A stretch of DNA of 64,000 nucleotides from Solibaculum_A intestinale (GCF_040096205.1 NZ_JBBMFD010000013.1:1-64000); one strand, 5' to 3'; shown: positions 37,101 to 45,980, counted from the first letter of the stretch. Notes: generated by a model not told the origin, from the sequence alone. Translations and numbers: made by a program.

Positions 37101-37696
37101 TCGAGGAATATAAAGAGGTCAGCGAACGCTATACCTTCCTGAAAGCCCAGGTGGAGGACGTGGAGCATGCCCGGGACGAGCTTTACCGCCTGATCAAAGA
37201 GCTCACCGGGAAGATGCACGAGCTGTTTTTGGACCGGTTTGCGAAGATCAACGGCGAGTTCGGCCAGATTTTCACCGAGCTTTTCGGCGGCGGTAAGGCG
37301 CAGCTTACCTTGACCGATCCCGAAGACGTGCTCACCTCCGGCATTGAAATTTCCGTGCAGCCGCCCGGGAAAATCATCACCCATCTAGACAGCCTCTCGG
37401 GAGGGGAAAAGGCGCTGGTAGCCATTTCCCTCTACTTTGCCATCCTGCGGGTAAGCCCGTCTCCCTTCTGCGTGCTCGATGAAATCGAGGCGGCGCTGGA
37501 CGATGTGAACGTCAGCCGGTTCGCTTCCTATCTGCGGCGCATGAGCGGCAACACCCAGTTCATCGCCATCACCCACCGCAGAGGCACCATGGAGGAAGCG
37601 GACGTGCTTTACGGGGTGACCATGCAGGAGGAGGGCGTGTCCAAGCTCCTAGAGCTGCGGGCGTCCGAGCTGCAGGAGAAGTGGCATTTGTCTTAA
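34127..37696 (+). CDS. smc: Chromosome segregation protein SMC
   Basis: A 1189-residue ATPase of the condensin complex: Walker A GPNGSGKSNI (31-40), two long coiled-coil arms, a hinge around 510-650 (GILGPVSRLITVPGEYAQAI split by normal hinge residues), the ABC signature SLSGGEKALVAISL and Walker B CVLDEIEAALDD. GTG 34127 is 7 bases after AAAGGCGG; TTG 34124 is the alternative. scpA and scpB are not in the window. It stands in the order rnc-radical SAM-smc-ftsY. Confidence 0.95.
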   Translation: MLLKSLELQGFKSFADKTTLTFGQGVTAVVGPNGSGKSNISDAVRWVLGEQSSRQLRGARMEDVVFVGTSTRKAKGFAQVSLTIDNTDRSLNFDSDDVRVTRRYYRSGESDYLLNGAAVRLKDVHELFMDTGLGRDGYSIIGQGKIADIVGSKSDERREIFEEAAGISKYRYRKIEAERRLSAAEENLVRLLDILKELEGRVEPLKEQAAKAEKFLTLSGEKKELEIGIWVKSLSRAKEILLEQEHKLLSARSQHEGVEETLSGIEREIEEVQIESGRLAAAIDEVRRSVSSLEEQAVRTEGEGNVLKNTVEHNLASIQRIEGEIAASSQSGEELRGQMAEYEEKMKKGGQTAAEKTARLNECTARMQELLEQNLGHSEQMDRLSKDLSVLTQKDADVRITSITAQSELESIEGRQRTLDESQQAATLTKDALLRELVEIQDGLKELGGHMESLQNAAKGYQIRLESRQKRLDGQRQLADKLSLDANEMHRRARLLEDLERNLEGFAYSVKNVMKQASHGTLRGILGPVSRLITVPGEYAQAIETALGGAMQNIVTEDENAAKTAIAYLKRGDGGRATFLPVTSVKGTRLYEKGLDDCYGFVGIAAGLVEYNPKYEGIVTSLLGRVAVAEDLDCAIAIAKRYSYKFRVVTLDGQVVNAGGSLTGGSHTKNAGLLGRRTEIEKIKGQAKALEGQAVAARQKQQAFAEELAASQAELSGVKGEIVTAQEDRIRFEAEQKRVESQLLTAEQNLRSIEVQRTLLADKKAELTAALENVGKDAADIAAQKEKVQEELAALTGGREDLDRRREQLSAKSETLRLELLAVEKDVEAARESIRQLEERKSGQARHKEELELQKAEFLQKNEQLTQDITQRLQSARALREQAARAENDIREKTEQREGCSRRFQELRGQEKERSDERERLGRELARMEERKAASQKDYDELIKKLWDEYELTRREAEEAAAPVEDLPKAQRRLGEIKNAIRSLGSVNVSAIEEYKEVSERYTFLKAQVEDVEHARDELYRLIKELTGKMHELFLDRFAKINGEFGQIFTELFGGGKAQLTLTDPEDVLTSGIEISVQPPGKIITHLDSLSGGEKALVAISLYFAILRVSPSPFCVLDEIEAALDDVNVSRFASYLRRMSGNTQFIAITHRRGTMEEADVLYGVTMQEEGVSKLLELRASELQEKWHLS

Positions 37697-37708
37697 TATA
37701 CGCATACG

Positions 37709-37727
37709 GCTGCCGGGGGCAGCTTTT
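37709..37727 (+). terminator. Weak terminator-like hairpin between smc and ftsY
   Basis: GCTGCC/GGCAGC around GGG, then TTTTG. The short stem and T-tract suggest partial termination at most. Confidence 0.35.
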
Positions 37728-37763
37728 GCATACGAGAATAGCGGGAAGAAAGGAAACAAACGT

Positions 37764-38687
37764 ATGGGACTCTTTTCGAAAATCGCCCAGGGGCTGAAAA
37801 AGACCCGGGACAATATGGCCCAGCAGATGGACAGCCTCTTCAAATCCTTCAAGAAGGTGGACGAGGAGTTGTTTGAGGAGCTGGAAGAAATTCTGATTAT
37901 GGCGGACGTGGGGATGCTCACCTCCGAACGCATCTGCGGAGAACTGCGCGAGCGGGTCAAAAAGCAGAAGATTACCGATCCGGAGGAGGTCCGGGGCTTA
38001 CTCAGGGAGATCATCGCCGAGCTTTTGGAAGGGGACCAGACCCTTCATCTGAGCAGCCGGCCCTCCATCATCCTGGTCATCGGCGTCAACGGAGTGGGCA
38101 AAACCACCACCATCGGCAAGCTTGCAAACCAGCTCAGGGAAGAGGGAAAAAAGGTCATCCTGGCGGCGGGGGATACCTTCCGCGCCGCGGCGGGCGAGCA
38201 GCTGCAAATCTGGGCAGAGCGCAGCAAGACCGAGATTGTCCGCCATGCGGAAGGGGCGGACCCGGCGGCAGTGGTGTTCGACGCCATCGCGGCGGCCAAG
38301 GCCCGGCACGCGGACGTGGTGATTGTGGACACGGCCGGCCGCCTTCACAACAAAAAGCACCTGATGGACGAGCTTGCGAAAATCAGCCGGGTTATCAAGC
38401 GGGAACTGCCGGACGCGGACGAAGAGGTTTTGCTGGTGCTCGACGCGACGACGGGGCAAAACGCCGTCAACCAGGCCAGGGAATTCAAGAATGCGGCGGG
38501 CATTACCGGCATTGTACTGACAAAGCTCGACGGCACCGCCAAGGGAGGCGTGGTCATCTCCATCATGGAGGAGCTGGAAGTTCCGGTGAAATACATCGGT
38601 GTGGGCGAACAGATGGACGATCTGCAGCCCTTTGATTCGGCGGCCTTTGCGAAGGCTTTGTTTGAGGGCGGGGAGGCGGCTGAATGA
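37764..38687 (+). CDS. ftsY: Signal recognition particle receptor FtsY
   Basis: The 307-residue SRP GTPase has a short N-terminal helical part and an NG domain: GVNGVGKT (107-114), DTAGR and TKLDGTAKGG. It docks ribosome-SRP complexes at the membrane. It lacks a long acidic A domain, as in most Gram-positives. AAAGGA lies before ATG 37764. Its stop overlaps rdgB (ATGA). Confidence 0.95.
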   Translation: MGLFSKIAQGLKKTRDNMAQQMDSLFKSFKKVDEELFEELEEILIMADVGMLTSERICGELRERVKKQKITDPEEVRGLLREIIAELLEGDQTLHLSSRPSIILVIGVNGVGKTTTIGKLANQLREEGKKVILAAGDTFRAAAGEQLQIWAERSKTEIVRHAEGADPAAVVFDAIAAAKARHADVVIVDTAGRLHNKKHLMDELAKISRVIKRELPDADEEVLLVLDATTGQNAVNQAREFKNAAGITGIVLTKLDGTAKGGVVISIMEELEVPVKYIGVGEQMDDLQPFDSAAFAKALFEGGEAAE

Positions 38688-39286
38688 AGCGGTTTGTAGT
38701 CGCCACCCAGAACCGGGACAAATTGGAGGAAATCGCCCGGCTTCTTCGTCCCATCGGCATCGAGCCGGTTTCCTTAAAGGAAGTGGGCGTGGATTTCTCC
38801 GACGTGGAGGAAACCGGGAAAACTTTTTTAGAGAACGCCCAGATTAAAGCGAGAGCCGCCTTTGAGAAAAGCGGCCTTCCCTCTATTGGGGACGATTCCG
38901 GCCTGGCGGTGGACGCGCTAAACGGCGCGCCGGGCATTTATTCCGCCCGGTACGCGGGAGAAGGCGCCACCAATGAAATGCGCATCGAAAAGCTCCTTCG
39001 AAACCTGGAAGGAGTGCCGGAAAAGAAGCGCACGGCCCGGTTTGTCTGCGCGGTGTGCTGTATCCTGGAGTCGGGAGAAGAGCTCTGCGTCCAGGGCGAA
39101 TGCGAGGGAACCATTGCGTTCGAGCCGGTGGGCGAGGGCGGCTTCGGCTATGACCCGGTGTTTTTAATCGAAGACGGGCGCAGCTTCGCCCAGTTGACCG
39201 ACCGGGAAAAGGACGGCATGAGCCACCGGGGCAGGGCGCTTAAAAAGCTTCAGCAGGCTTTAAGAGAGCGGGAAAGCGGACAATAA
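38684..39286 (+). CDS. rdgB: XTP/dITP pyrophosphatase (RdgB/HAM1)
   Basis: A 200-residue enzyme cleaning the nucleotide pool of dITP and XTP. Family marks are ATQNRDKLEEI, ENAQIKARAAFEKSGLP and GDDSGLAVDALNGAPGIYSARYAG. It is coupled to ftsY by the four-base overlap; yhbY follows 19 bases later. Confidence 0.94.
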   Translation: MKRFVVATQNRDKLEEIARLLRPIGIEPVSLKEVGVDFSDVEETGKTFLENAQIKARAAFEKSGLPSIGDDSGLAVDALNGAPGIYSARYAGEGATNEMRIEKLLRNLEGVPEKKRTARFVCAVCCILESGEELCVQGECEGTIAFEPVGEGGFGYDPVFLIEDGRSFAQLTDREKDGMSHRGRALKKLQQALRERESGQ

Positions 39287-39305
39287 CAAAGAACGGAGAA
39301 ACGAT

Positions 39306-39596
39306 ATGTTAACGAGCAAGCAAAGGGCCTATTTGCGGGGCCTTGCCAATACCATGGAAACCATCTTTCAGGTGGGGAAGGGCGGCGTCAACGACGCGCT
39401 CATCGCCCAGGTGGATGACGCGCTTCGGGTGCGCGAGCTGATTAAGGTGCGGGTGCTGGAAACCTCGCCCGAATCGGTGAAGGAAGTGGCCCAGGCGGTG
39501 GCGGCGTGCGCGAAGGCGGACGTGGTGCAGGTGATCGGCAGCCGGTTCGTGCTCTTTCGGCGCAATCCCAAGGAGCCGAAAATCGAGCTGATCTGA
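39306..39596 (+). CDS. yhbY: YhbY/CRS1 RNA-binding protein
   Basis: The 96-residue CRM-domain protein begins LTSKQRAYLRGLANTM and has FQVGKGGVND, the GxxG-type RNA-binding loop. It associates with pre-50S ribosomes in E. coli. It lies in a cluster with rsfS and nadD that is conserved in Firmicutes. Confidence 0.92.
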   Translation: MLTSKQRAYLRGLANTMETIFQVGKGGVNDALIAQVDDALRVRELIKVRVLETSPESVKEVAQAVAACAKADVVQVIGSRFVLFRRNPKEPKIELI

Positions 39597-39632
39597 CCGG
39601 GATAACCTTCACTCGGATGGGAGTGGCAAACG

Positions 39633-40235
39633 TTGCAGAAAATCGGCATTTACGGAGGAACTTTCAACCCGGTGCATCTGGGCCATATCAGCCTGGCAAA
39701 GCGGTTTCGAAAGGCGCTGGGGCTCGATACGGTGTTTTTGGTCCCCACCGCCACGCCGCCCCACAAGGTGCATAAAGACCTGGCGGGCGGGGACGAGCGG
39801 TATGAAATGTGCAAGCTGGCGGTAGAAGGAGAAGAAGGGCTCGACGTGTCCGACGTAGAGCTGATCCGGGGCGGCAAAAGCTACACGGTGGATACCCTTT
39901 TGGAATTTCATCGCCGCTACCCGGACAGCGCCCTCTATCTCATCACCGGGGCAGACATGTTTCTCACGCTGGAACAGTGGTACCGGTTTGGGGACATCGC
40001 TCATCTGGCGGTGCTCTGCGCGGCGCCCAGGGACGAGGACTCGGCGGAGGACCTATACCGCTACGCCGACCGGCTGCGGGCCGTGTACGGCGCGCAGACC
40101 GCCGTCGTTAATTTCCCGCTGCTGCCCATTTCCTCCACTTTGGTGCGCGATCGGCTGCGGGCGGGAGAACCGGTGGACGATCTGGTGCCACAAGCGGTAA
40201 AACAGTATATATGCGAGCGTAAGCTCTATCAATAA
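39633..40235 (+). CDS. nadD: Nicotinate-nucleotide adenylyltransferase
   Basis: The 200-residue enzyme makes deamido-NAD from NaMN and ATP. GGTFNPVHLGH is at 8-18, and ISSTLVRDRL is near the end. The start is TTG 39633 with GGGAG-type sequence upstream; no ATG fits the conserved N-terminus. Its product feeds NadE at 16.9 kb. Confidence 0.93.
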   Translation: MQKIGIYGGTFNPVHLGHISLAKRFRKALGLDTVFLVPTATPPHKVHKDLAGGDERYEMCKLAVEGEEGLDVSDVELIRGGKSYTVDTLLEFHRRYPDSALYLITGADMFLTLEQWYRFGDIAHLAVLCAAPRDEDSAEDLYRYADRLRAVYGAQTAVVNFPLLPISSTLVRDRLRAGEPVDDLVPQAVKQYICERKLYQ

Positions 40236-40263
40236 ATGCAAGCGGAAGGGAAGCGACAGGCAT

Positions 40264-40848
40264 ATGGAGTACGAGGCGGTTTTGCGGGAAAAACTAACCG
40301 AGAAGCGGTACGTGCATTCCATTGAGGTATCCAAGGCGGCGGTGCGGCTGGCACGAAGGTATGGCGCCGACGTGGAGAAGGCGCGTATCGCTGGACTTTT
40401 GCACGACGTGATGAAGGACGCGGGCGGGGACGCCCAGTTGCAAATCATCGAGAATTCTGGTACAATCCTTACGAATGTGGAACGCTCGTCCCAGAAGCTG
40501 TGGCACGGAATCGCAGGCGCCATTTATGTGCGCGATGTACTGGGCATCGACGACCCGGCTATCTTCGACGCCATCCGCTACCATACCACCGGCAGGGCGG
40601 GCATGTCGCTATTGGAAAAAGTGGTATTTGTGGCCGATTACACGTCGGACGATCGGGACTATGAGGACGCCCAGGTGGTGCGGGAGATTGCAAAGGAAAG
40701 CCTGGAAAAGGCCATCGTGGAAGGGATTGCGTTTACCGTGACCGACCTCATCCGGCGGGACCGCACGGTCGCCCCGGACACCATCGACGCTTACAACGAG
40801 AGCCTGCTCGCTTTGCAAGCCCAGGCGGAAAAGGAGAAACGCGAATGA
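40264..40848 (+). CDS. yqeK: YqeK family HD hydrolase (Ap4A hydrolase, symmetrical)
   Basis: The 194-residue HD-domain protein has His19, then HD at 47-48 in GLLHDVMKD, and later DAIRYHTTGRAGMSLLEK. Clostridial and bacillary YqeK hydrolyse diadenosine tetraphosphate to ADP. It stands between nadD and rsfS and overlaps the latter by ATGA. Confidence 0.92.
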   Translation: MEYEAVLREKLTEKRYVHSIEVSKAAVRLARRYGADVEKARIAGLLHDVMKDAGGDAQLQIIENSGTILTNVERSSQKLWHGIAGAIYVRDVLGIDDPAIFDAIRYHTTGRAGMSLLEKVVFVADYTSDDRDYEDAQVVREIAKESLEKAIVEGIAFTVTDLIRRDRTVAPDTIDAYNESLLALQAQAEKEKRE

Positions 40849-41225
40849 CAGCATTGGAACTGACTCAGGAAATCGCTTGTGTTTTAGATAAAAAGAAGGC
40901 CAAGGACATCAAGGCTATCTACATCCGGGATTTGACCATCCTGGCCGATTACTTCGTCATCTGCACCGGCACCTCCACCACTCAGGTTAAGGCGCTGGCG
41001 GATGAGGTGGAATACCAGATGAAGACCAAGTTTGCGCTCACGCCCGCCCGGGTGGAGGGGTATCAGTCTTCTTCCTGGATTTTGGTGGACTACGGCAATG
41101 TAGTCGTCCACTTCTTCCTGGAGGACACCCGCGATTTTTATTCCCTAGAACGGCTCTGGACGGACGGACAGCCGGTTGAGCCGGAGGAATTGTTTGCAAA
41201 GGTTGAGGAGGAAGAAACAAAATGA
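40845..41225 (+). CDS. rsfS: Ribosomal silencing factor RsfS
   Basis: 126 residues of the Iojap/DUF143 family: KKAKDIKAIYIRDLTILADYFVI, then SSWILVDYGNVVVHFFLEDTRDFYSLERLW. It binds L14 and blocks subunit joining in poor conditions. The C-terminus is acidic. It overlaps leuS by four bases. Confidence 0.94.
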   Translation: MTALELTQEIACVLDKKKAKDIKAIYIRDLTILADYFVICTGTSTTQVKALADEVEYQMKTKFALTPARVEGYQSSSWILVDYGNVVVHFFLEDTRDFYSLERLWTDGQPVEPEELFAKVEEEETK

Positions 41226-43624
41226 AGTGCGACTTTGGGAAGATAGAAAAAAAGTGGCAGGATATTTGGGAGGAAAAGGGCGTTTTTCACGCGAAAAACG
41301 ACTATTCCAAACCGAAATTCTATGCGCTGGTGGAGTTTCCCTACCCGTCCGGGCAGGGGCTGCATGTAGGCCATCCCCGCAGCTACACGGCGCTGGACAT
41401 TGTGGCCCGCAAAAAGCGCCTGGAGGGCTTTAATGTCCTCTATCCCATGGGGTGGGACGCGTTCGGCCTGCCCACGGAAAACTTCGCCATCAAAAATCAC
41501 GTGCATCCTGAGATCGTGACCAAGCAGAACGTGGCCCGCTTTAAAAAGCAGCTGCAATCGTTGGGCCTTTCCTTTGACTGGAGCCGGGAGATCAACACCA
41601 CCGACCCGGAGTATTACAAATGGACTCAGTGGATTTTCCTGCAGCTGTTTAAAAAGGGCCTTGCGTATAAGAAGGAGATGGCGGTCAACTGGTGCACCTC
41701 CTGCAAATGCGTGCTTGCCAACGAAGAAGTGGTCGGCGGCGTCTGCGAGCGGTGCGGCGGCGAGGTCATTCACAAGACCAAGAGCCAGTGGATGCTCAAG
41801 ATTACCGCCTATGCCCAGCGCCTTTTGGACGATCTGGACAAGGTGGATTACATTGACCGGGTCAAAACCCAGCAGCGAAACTGGATCGGCCGTTCCACCG
41901 GTGCGGAGGTGGATTTCGCCACCACCGCCGGGGACAAGCTGCGGGTGTACACCACCCGGCCGGACACGCTGTTCGGCGCTACTTATATGGTTATTTCCCC
42001 GGAGCACCCGATCCTGGAAAAGTGGGCGGAAAGGCTTCAAAACCTGGACGAAATCAAGGCCTATCAGGAAGAGGCCGCCCGCAAGTCGGACTTTGAGCGC
42101 ACCGAGGTGGCCAAGGACAAGACCGGCGTGCGCCTTGACGGCGTCATGGCCGTCAATCCGGTCAACGGCCGGGAAATCCCCATTTTTATTTCCGACTATG
42201 TCCTCATTTCCTATGGCACCGGCGCCATCATGGCGGTTCCGGCCCATGACACCCGGGACTGGGAGTTTGCCAAGAAGTTTGACCTGCCCATCATCGAGGT
42301 GGTCAAGGGCGGCGACGTTCAGAAAGAAGCGTTTACCGACTGCGCCACCGGCGTGATGGTCAATTCCGGCATGCTCGACGGGCTGACCGTGGAGGAGGCC
42401 AAGGAAAAGATTACCGCCTGGCTCAAAGAACAGGGCCTGGGCGAACCAAAGGTCAACTTCAAGCTGAGAGACTGGGTGTTCGCCCGCCAGCGGTACTGGG
42501 GCGAGCCGATTCCCATCGTCATCTGCGACAAGTGCGGCTACGTGCCGCTGCCGGAGGACCAGCTTCCCTTAAAGCTGCCGGAGGTGGAAAGTTACGAGCC
42601 CACCGAGGACGGAGAATCCCCTTTGGCTGCTTTGACCGATTGGGTGGAGACCACCTGCCCCCATTGCGGCGGCAAAGCCAAGCGGGAAACCGATACCATG
42701 CCTCAGTGGGCCGGGTCGAGCTGGTATTTCCTGCGCTACTGCGACCCGCACAACGACAAGGCGCTTGCCAGCAAGGAAGCGCTCGACTACTGGATGCCGG
42801 TGGACTGGTACAACGGCGGCATGGAACATACCACTCTGCATTTGCTCTATTCGAGGTTCTGGCACAAGTTCCTTTACGACATCGGGGTGGTTCCCACCTG
42901 TGAGCCCTATGCCAAGCGCACCAGCCACGGCATGATTCTGGGCGAAAACGGAGAAAAGATGAGCAAGTCGAGAGGCAACGTGGTCAACCCCGACGACATC
43001 GTCAAGGAATACGGCGCGGATACCATGCGCCTGTATGAGATGTTCATCGGCGACTTTGAGAAGGCTGCGCCCTGGTCGAGCAGCTCCATCCGCGGCTGCC
43101 GCCGGTTTTTGGACCGGATCTGGGATTTGCAGAAGAATGTGATGGACGGGCCCATCCGCCCAGAGCTGGAAAAAGCTTTTCACAAAACCATCCGCAAGGT
43201 TACCGAGGACATTGACAACCTGAAGTTCAACACCGCCATCGCCGCCATGATGGCTTTGATTAACGACATCGCGGCGGCCGGCGGCATTACTAGAGAGGAA
43301 TACCGCGTCCTGCTTCTGCTTTTGAACCCCTTCGCGCCTCATATCACCGAGGAGCTGTGGGAAACCTTGGGCTACGGCGGCATGGTGACCGACCAGAAGT
43401 GGCCGGCGTATGACGAGGAAAAGTGCAGAGAAGACGAGATCGAGGTTGCCGTGCAGATCAACGGCAAGGTCCGCGACCGGATCACCATCTCGGCCGGCAG
43501 CGAGGCGGCCGACGCCATCGCCTGCGCCAAGGCGGCCGAGAAAATCGTCCCGCTTCTCGACGGCAAGCAGATTGTCAAGGAAATCTACGTCAAGGGGAAG
43601 CTTGTCAACATCGTAGCAAAGTAA
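41222..43624 (+). CDS. leuS: Leucyl-tRNA synthetase
   Basis: The 800-residue class I synthetase has HVGH at 48-51 and KMSKS at 579-583, with an editing domain between them and a tryptophan-rich catalytic core (DWSREINTTDPEYYKWTQW). No T-box is seen before it, which agrees with its position inside an operon. A terminator follows. Confidence 0.95.
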   Translation: MKCDFGKIEKKWQDIWEEKGVFHAKNDYSKPKFYALVEFPYPSGQGLHVGHPRSYTALDIVARKKRLEGFNVLYPMGWDAFGLPTENFAIKNHVHPEIVTKQNVARFKKQLQSLGLSFDWSREINTTDPEYYKWTQWIFLQLFKKGLAYKKEMAVNWCTSCKCVLANEEVVGGVCERCGGEVIHKTKSQWMLKITAYAQRLLDDLDKVDYIDRVKTQQRNWIGRSTGAEVDFATTAGDKLRVYTTRPDTLFGATYMVISPEHPILEKWAERLQNLDEIKAYQEEAARKSDFERTEVAKDKTGVRLDGVMAVNPVNGREIPIFISDYVLISYGTGAIMAVPAHDTRDWEFAKKFDLPIIEVVKGGDVQKEAFTDCATGVMVNSGMLDGLTVEEAKEKITAWLKEQGLGEPKVNFKLRDWVFARQRYWGEPIPIVICDKCGYVPLPEDQLPLKLPEVESYEPTEDGESPLAALTDWVETTCPHCGGKAKRETDTMPQWAGSSWYFLRYCDPHNDKALASKEALDYWMPVDWYNGGMEHTTLHLLYSRFWHKFLYDIGVVPTCEPYAKRTSHGMILGENGEKMSKSRGNVVNPDDIVKEYGADTMRLYEMFIGDFEKAAPWSSSSIRGCRRFLDRIWDLQKNVMDGPIRPELEKAFHKTIRKVTEDIDNLKFNTAIAAMMALINDIAAAGGITREEYRVLLLLLNPFAPHITEELWETLGYGGMVTDQKWPAYDEEKCREDEIEVAVQINGKVRDRITISAGSEAADAIACAKAAEKIVPLLDGKQIVKEIYVKGKLVNIVAK

Positions 43625-43640
43625 AAGGCCTTTCGCTTTC

Positions 43641-43670
43641 AAACGGGCGGCTGTATAAAGCCGCCCGTTT
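43641..43670. terminator. Terminator after leuS
   Basis: AAACGGGCGGCT pairs with AGCCGCCCGTTT around GTATAA. The T-tract is only TTT, so the efficiency is uncertain. Confidence 0.7.
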
Positions 43671-43912
43671 CCTGTCACACGTCTGAGAAAAAAAGGTAGG
43701 CTGCCGGATGGGGAAAAGCCGTTCGGTCCGGCGATGGACGAAGCGTACAAAGCGACGAAGGCCGTTTTATGCCGACAGAGCAGGTGTGCCTGTTTTACAC
43801 AAAGCGCGAACTGCCGGGAGTTTTTCCGGCGGCGCCGATGCGGGGAACAAACACGCGGGGACAGCCCCCGCCGATGCCATGACCATTGCCATAGAGTGGG
43901 AGGAACGAACTC
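43671..43912 (+). other. Intergenic region before miaB
   Basis: About 240 bases without a recognised gene. Two overlapping frames (43708-43920, basic; 43734-43985, Cys-rich) resemble nothing and conflict with miaB or lack ribosome binding sites. No clear promoter is seen. Confidence 0.4.
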
Positions 43913-45346
43913 TTGTCTGAGAAACGCAACAAACTGGTTCCCGCCGGGGAGCTTCAACGACAGCAGGCGTTTGCCGAGCAGGTGAAGGAGCTCATGCTCC
44001 TGCGTACCCGAAACCCTGTGCCTTTGGCCCATGTCCATACCTATGGCTGCCAGGGAAACGTGGCGGACGGGGAGCGGATCAAGGGCATGCTCGCCCAGAT
44101 GGGATTCGAGTTTACTGAAGAGTCCAAAGAGGCGGACCTGATTTTATACAACACCTGCGCCATCCGCGAGCACGCGGAGGACCGGGTATTCGGAAACGTG
44201 GGGGCGCTCAAGCACATCAAGGAGCGCCATCCGGCCACCATCCTGGGCCTTTGCGGCTGCATGATGCAGCAGCCCCAGGTGGCCGAACGCATCCGCAAAA
44301 GCTTCCCTTACGTGAGCCTGGTGTTCGGTACCCATGTGGTCCACCAGCTGCCTGAGCTCCTATACCGGCTGCTCACCTGCGAGCGCCGGGTGTTCGAACT
44401 GCCCGACAGCGACGGGGTGGTGGCGGAAGGGCTGCCAGTGCGCCGGGACGGGGAGCTCAAGGCATGGCTTCCCATCATGTATGGGTGCAACAACTTCTGC
44501 TCCTACTGCATTGTTCCCTATGTGCGGGGGCGGGAACGCAGCCGCACGATGGAAGCCATTGTGGCGGAGGCGAAGGAGATCATCGCCGCCGGGTACAAGG
44601 AGATTACCCTTTTGGGGCAGAACGTCAACTCCTACGGTAAGGACCTGCCTGAACCGGTATCCTTCGCCCAGCTTCTCAGAACCATAGACGCCCTGCCTGG
44701 AGACTTTAAAATCCGGTTTATGACCTCTCACCCCAAGGACGCCACGAAAGAGCTCATTGATGTCATCGCCGAAAGCCGCAAAGTATCCCACCATCTGCAT
44801 TTGCCGGTCCAGTCCGGCAGCAACCGCATTTTAAAGGCCATGAACCGGCACTATACCCGGGAGCAGTATCTGGATCTGGTGGCATATGCGAAAAAGCGCA
44901 TCCCGGACCTTTCCCTGACCTCCGATATCATTGTGGGCTTCCCTGGGGAAACGCGGGAGGACTTTGAGGAAACCTTGTCCCTCATCAAAGAGGTGGGGTA
45001 CACGTCCTTATTTACCTTTATTTTTTCTCCCAGAGAAGGGACTCCCGCCGCCAAAATGGACGATCCCATTGAGGCCAAAGAAAAGTCGGCCTGGTTTTCC
45101 CAACTTCTCAAGGTGCAGGAGGAAATCGCCGCGAAACGCTCGGCTTCCATGGTGGGGCAGGTAGTGGAGGTTTTGTGCGAGGAGGAAGGGAAAAACGGCC
45201 TGCTCACCGGCCGCACCGACGGCAACATTATCATCGAGTTTACCGGGAGCCCTGAGCAAATCGGGCGCACGGTAAACGTAAAAGTGACCCGCGCGCGGAA
45301 CTGGATTCTCGTGGGGGAAGCGATCGACGAAGAAACCAAACTTTAG
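43913..45346 (+). CDS. miaB: tRNA-2-methylthio-N6-dimethylallyladenosine synthase
   Basis: The 477-residue radical SAM methylthiotransferase has three N-terminal Cys for one cluster (TYGCQGN, YNTCAIREH, GLCGCMMQ), a radical SAM motif in YGCNNFCSYCIVP, and a C-terminal TRAM domain. The start is TTG 43913, 9 bases after GGGAGG. ylbF and mutS follow, the conserved miaB-ylbF-mutS order of Firmicutes. Confidence 0.95.
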   Translation: MSEKRNKLVPAGELQRQQAFAEQVKELMLLRTRNPVPLAHVHTYGCQGNVADGERIKGMLAQMGFEFTEESKEADLILYNTCAIREHAEDRVFGNVGALKHIKERHPATILGLCGCMMQQPQVAERIRKSFPYVSLVFGTHVVHQLPELLYRLLTCERRVFELPDSDGVVAEGLPVRRDGELKAWLPIMYGCNNFCSYCIVPYVRGRERSRTMEAIVAEAKEIIAAGYKEITLLGQNVNSYGKDLPEPVSFAQLLRTIDALPGDFKIRFMTSHPKDATKELIDVIAESRKVSHHLHLPVQSGSNRILKAMNRHYTREQYLDLVAYAKKRIPDLSLTSDIIVGFPGETREDFEETLSLIKEVGYTSLFTFIFSPREGTPAAKMDDPIEAKEKSAWFSQLLKVQEEIAAKRSASMVGQVVEVLCEEEGKNGLLTGRTDGNIIIEFTGSPEQIGRTVNVKVTRARNWILVGEAIDEETKL

Positions 45347-45357
45347 GAGGAAAAAAC

Positions 45358-45762
45358 ATGGATATTTTACAGCTGACGAGAGCGTTGGGCCACGCCATCC
45401 AGGAGGACGAGCGTTATCTTGCCTTTATGGCCGCCAAGGAGGCAAACGACCAGGACGAGGAGCTTCAGCGTCTCATCGGGGAATTCAACCTCAAGCGCAT
45501 CTCCATCAACTCCGAGGCCAGCAAGGAGCACAAGGACCAGGAAAAGCTTGAGAGGCTCAACGCCGAGCTGCGCGACTGCTACGAAACCGTCATGCAGAAT
45601 GTGCACATGGCCGCTTACAACGACGCCAAGCAGGCCATGGACGCGCTCTTAAACGAAATCAACACCATCATCGCCGTTTCCGCAAACGGCGGCGACCCGG
45701 ATACCGCCCAGGCGTCCGGCGGCTGTTCGGGCAGTTGCTCGGGCTGTTCCGGGTGCAACTAA
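45358..45762 (+). CDS. YlbF/YmcA family protein with Cys-rich tail
   Basis: The 134-residue helical protein has the family core LTRALGHAIQEDERYLAFMAAKEAN, then LIGEFNLKRISINSEASKE. It ends in a flexible tail with four Cys in CSGSCSGCSGC (about 123-133). B. subtilis YlbF works with YmcA and YaaT in a complex holding [4Fe-4S] clusters that acts on RNase Y, biofilm formation and sporulation; the tail could bind such a cluster or a metal. AGGAGG precedes ATG 45358. Only 11 bases after miaB. Confidence 0.85.
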   Translation: MDILQLTRALGHAIQEDERYLAFMAAKEANDQDEELQRLIGEFNLKRISINSEASKEHKDQEKLERLNAELRDCYETVMQNVHMAAYNDAKQAMDALLNEINTIIAVSANGGDPDTAQASGGCSGSCSGCSGCN

Positions 45763-45773
45763 AGGGCGCAAAT

Positions 45774-45843
45774 AAAACGCAAGGCGGGAAGCGAAGAAGC
45801 GGCAAAAAATGTCGAAGAGTCGTTTCCCGCCTTGCGTTTTTGT
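45774..45843 (+). terminator. Long-loop terminator after ylbF
   Basis: AAAACGCAAGGCGGGAA (45775-45790) pairs with TTTCCCGCCTTGCGTTTT, enclosing about 33 bases and followed by T. Confidence 0.75.
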
Positions 45844-45846
45844 GTT

Positions 45847-45980
45847 ATAATAGCTGCAAAAGCGACTATTATACGATTTTTCATGCCTTTCGGCTCGTCC
45901 GGACGGACAACCGCCGAAAATGGCATATTACACCACAAGCACAGCGTGCTTGTGGTGTAATAAAAGTTCCATGGAACTTT
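45847..45980. repeat. Row of three inverted repeats before mutS
   Basis: ATAATAG/CTATTAT (45847-45853 and 45867-45873); a 15-bp perfect stem TTACACCACAAGCAC/GTGCTTGTGGTGTAA around AGC (45928-45960); and the perfect 18-base palindrome AAAGTTCCATGGAACTTT (45963-45980). None is followed by a normal T-run. They may be operators, RNA structures in the mutS leader or a small repeat element. Confidence 0.65.

Noticed and set aside
43734..43985. Cys-rich 83-codon frame before miaB
   Set aside because: It overlaps the miaB start in another frame, lacks a ribosome binding site and shows no domain.
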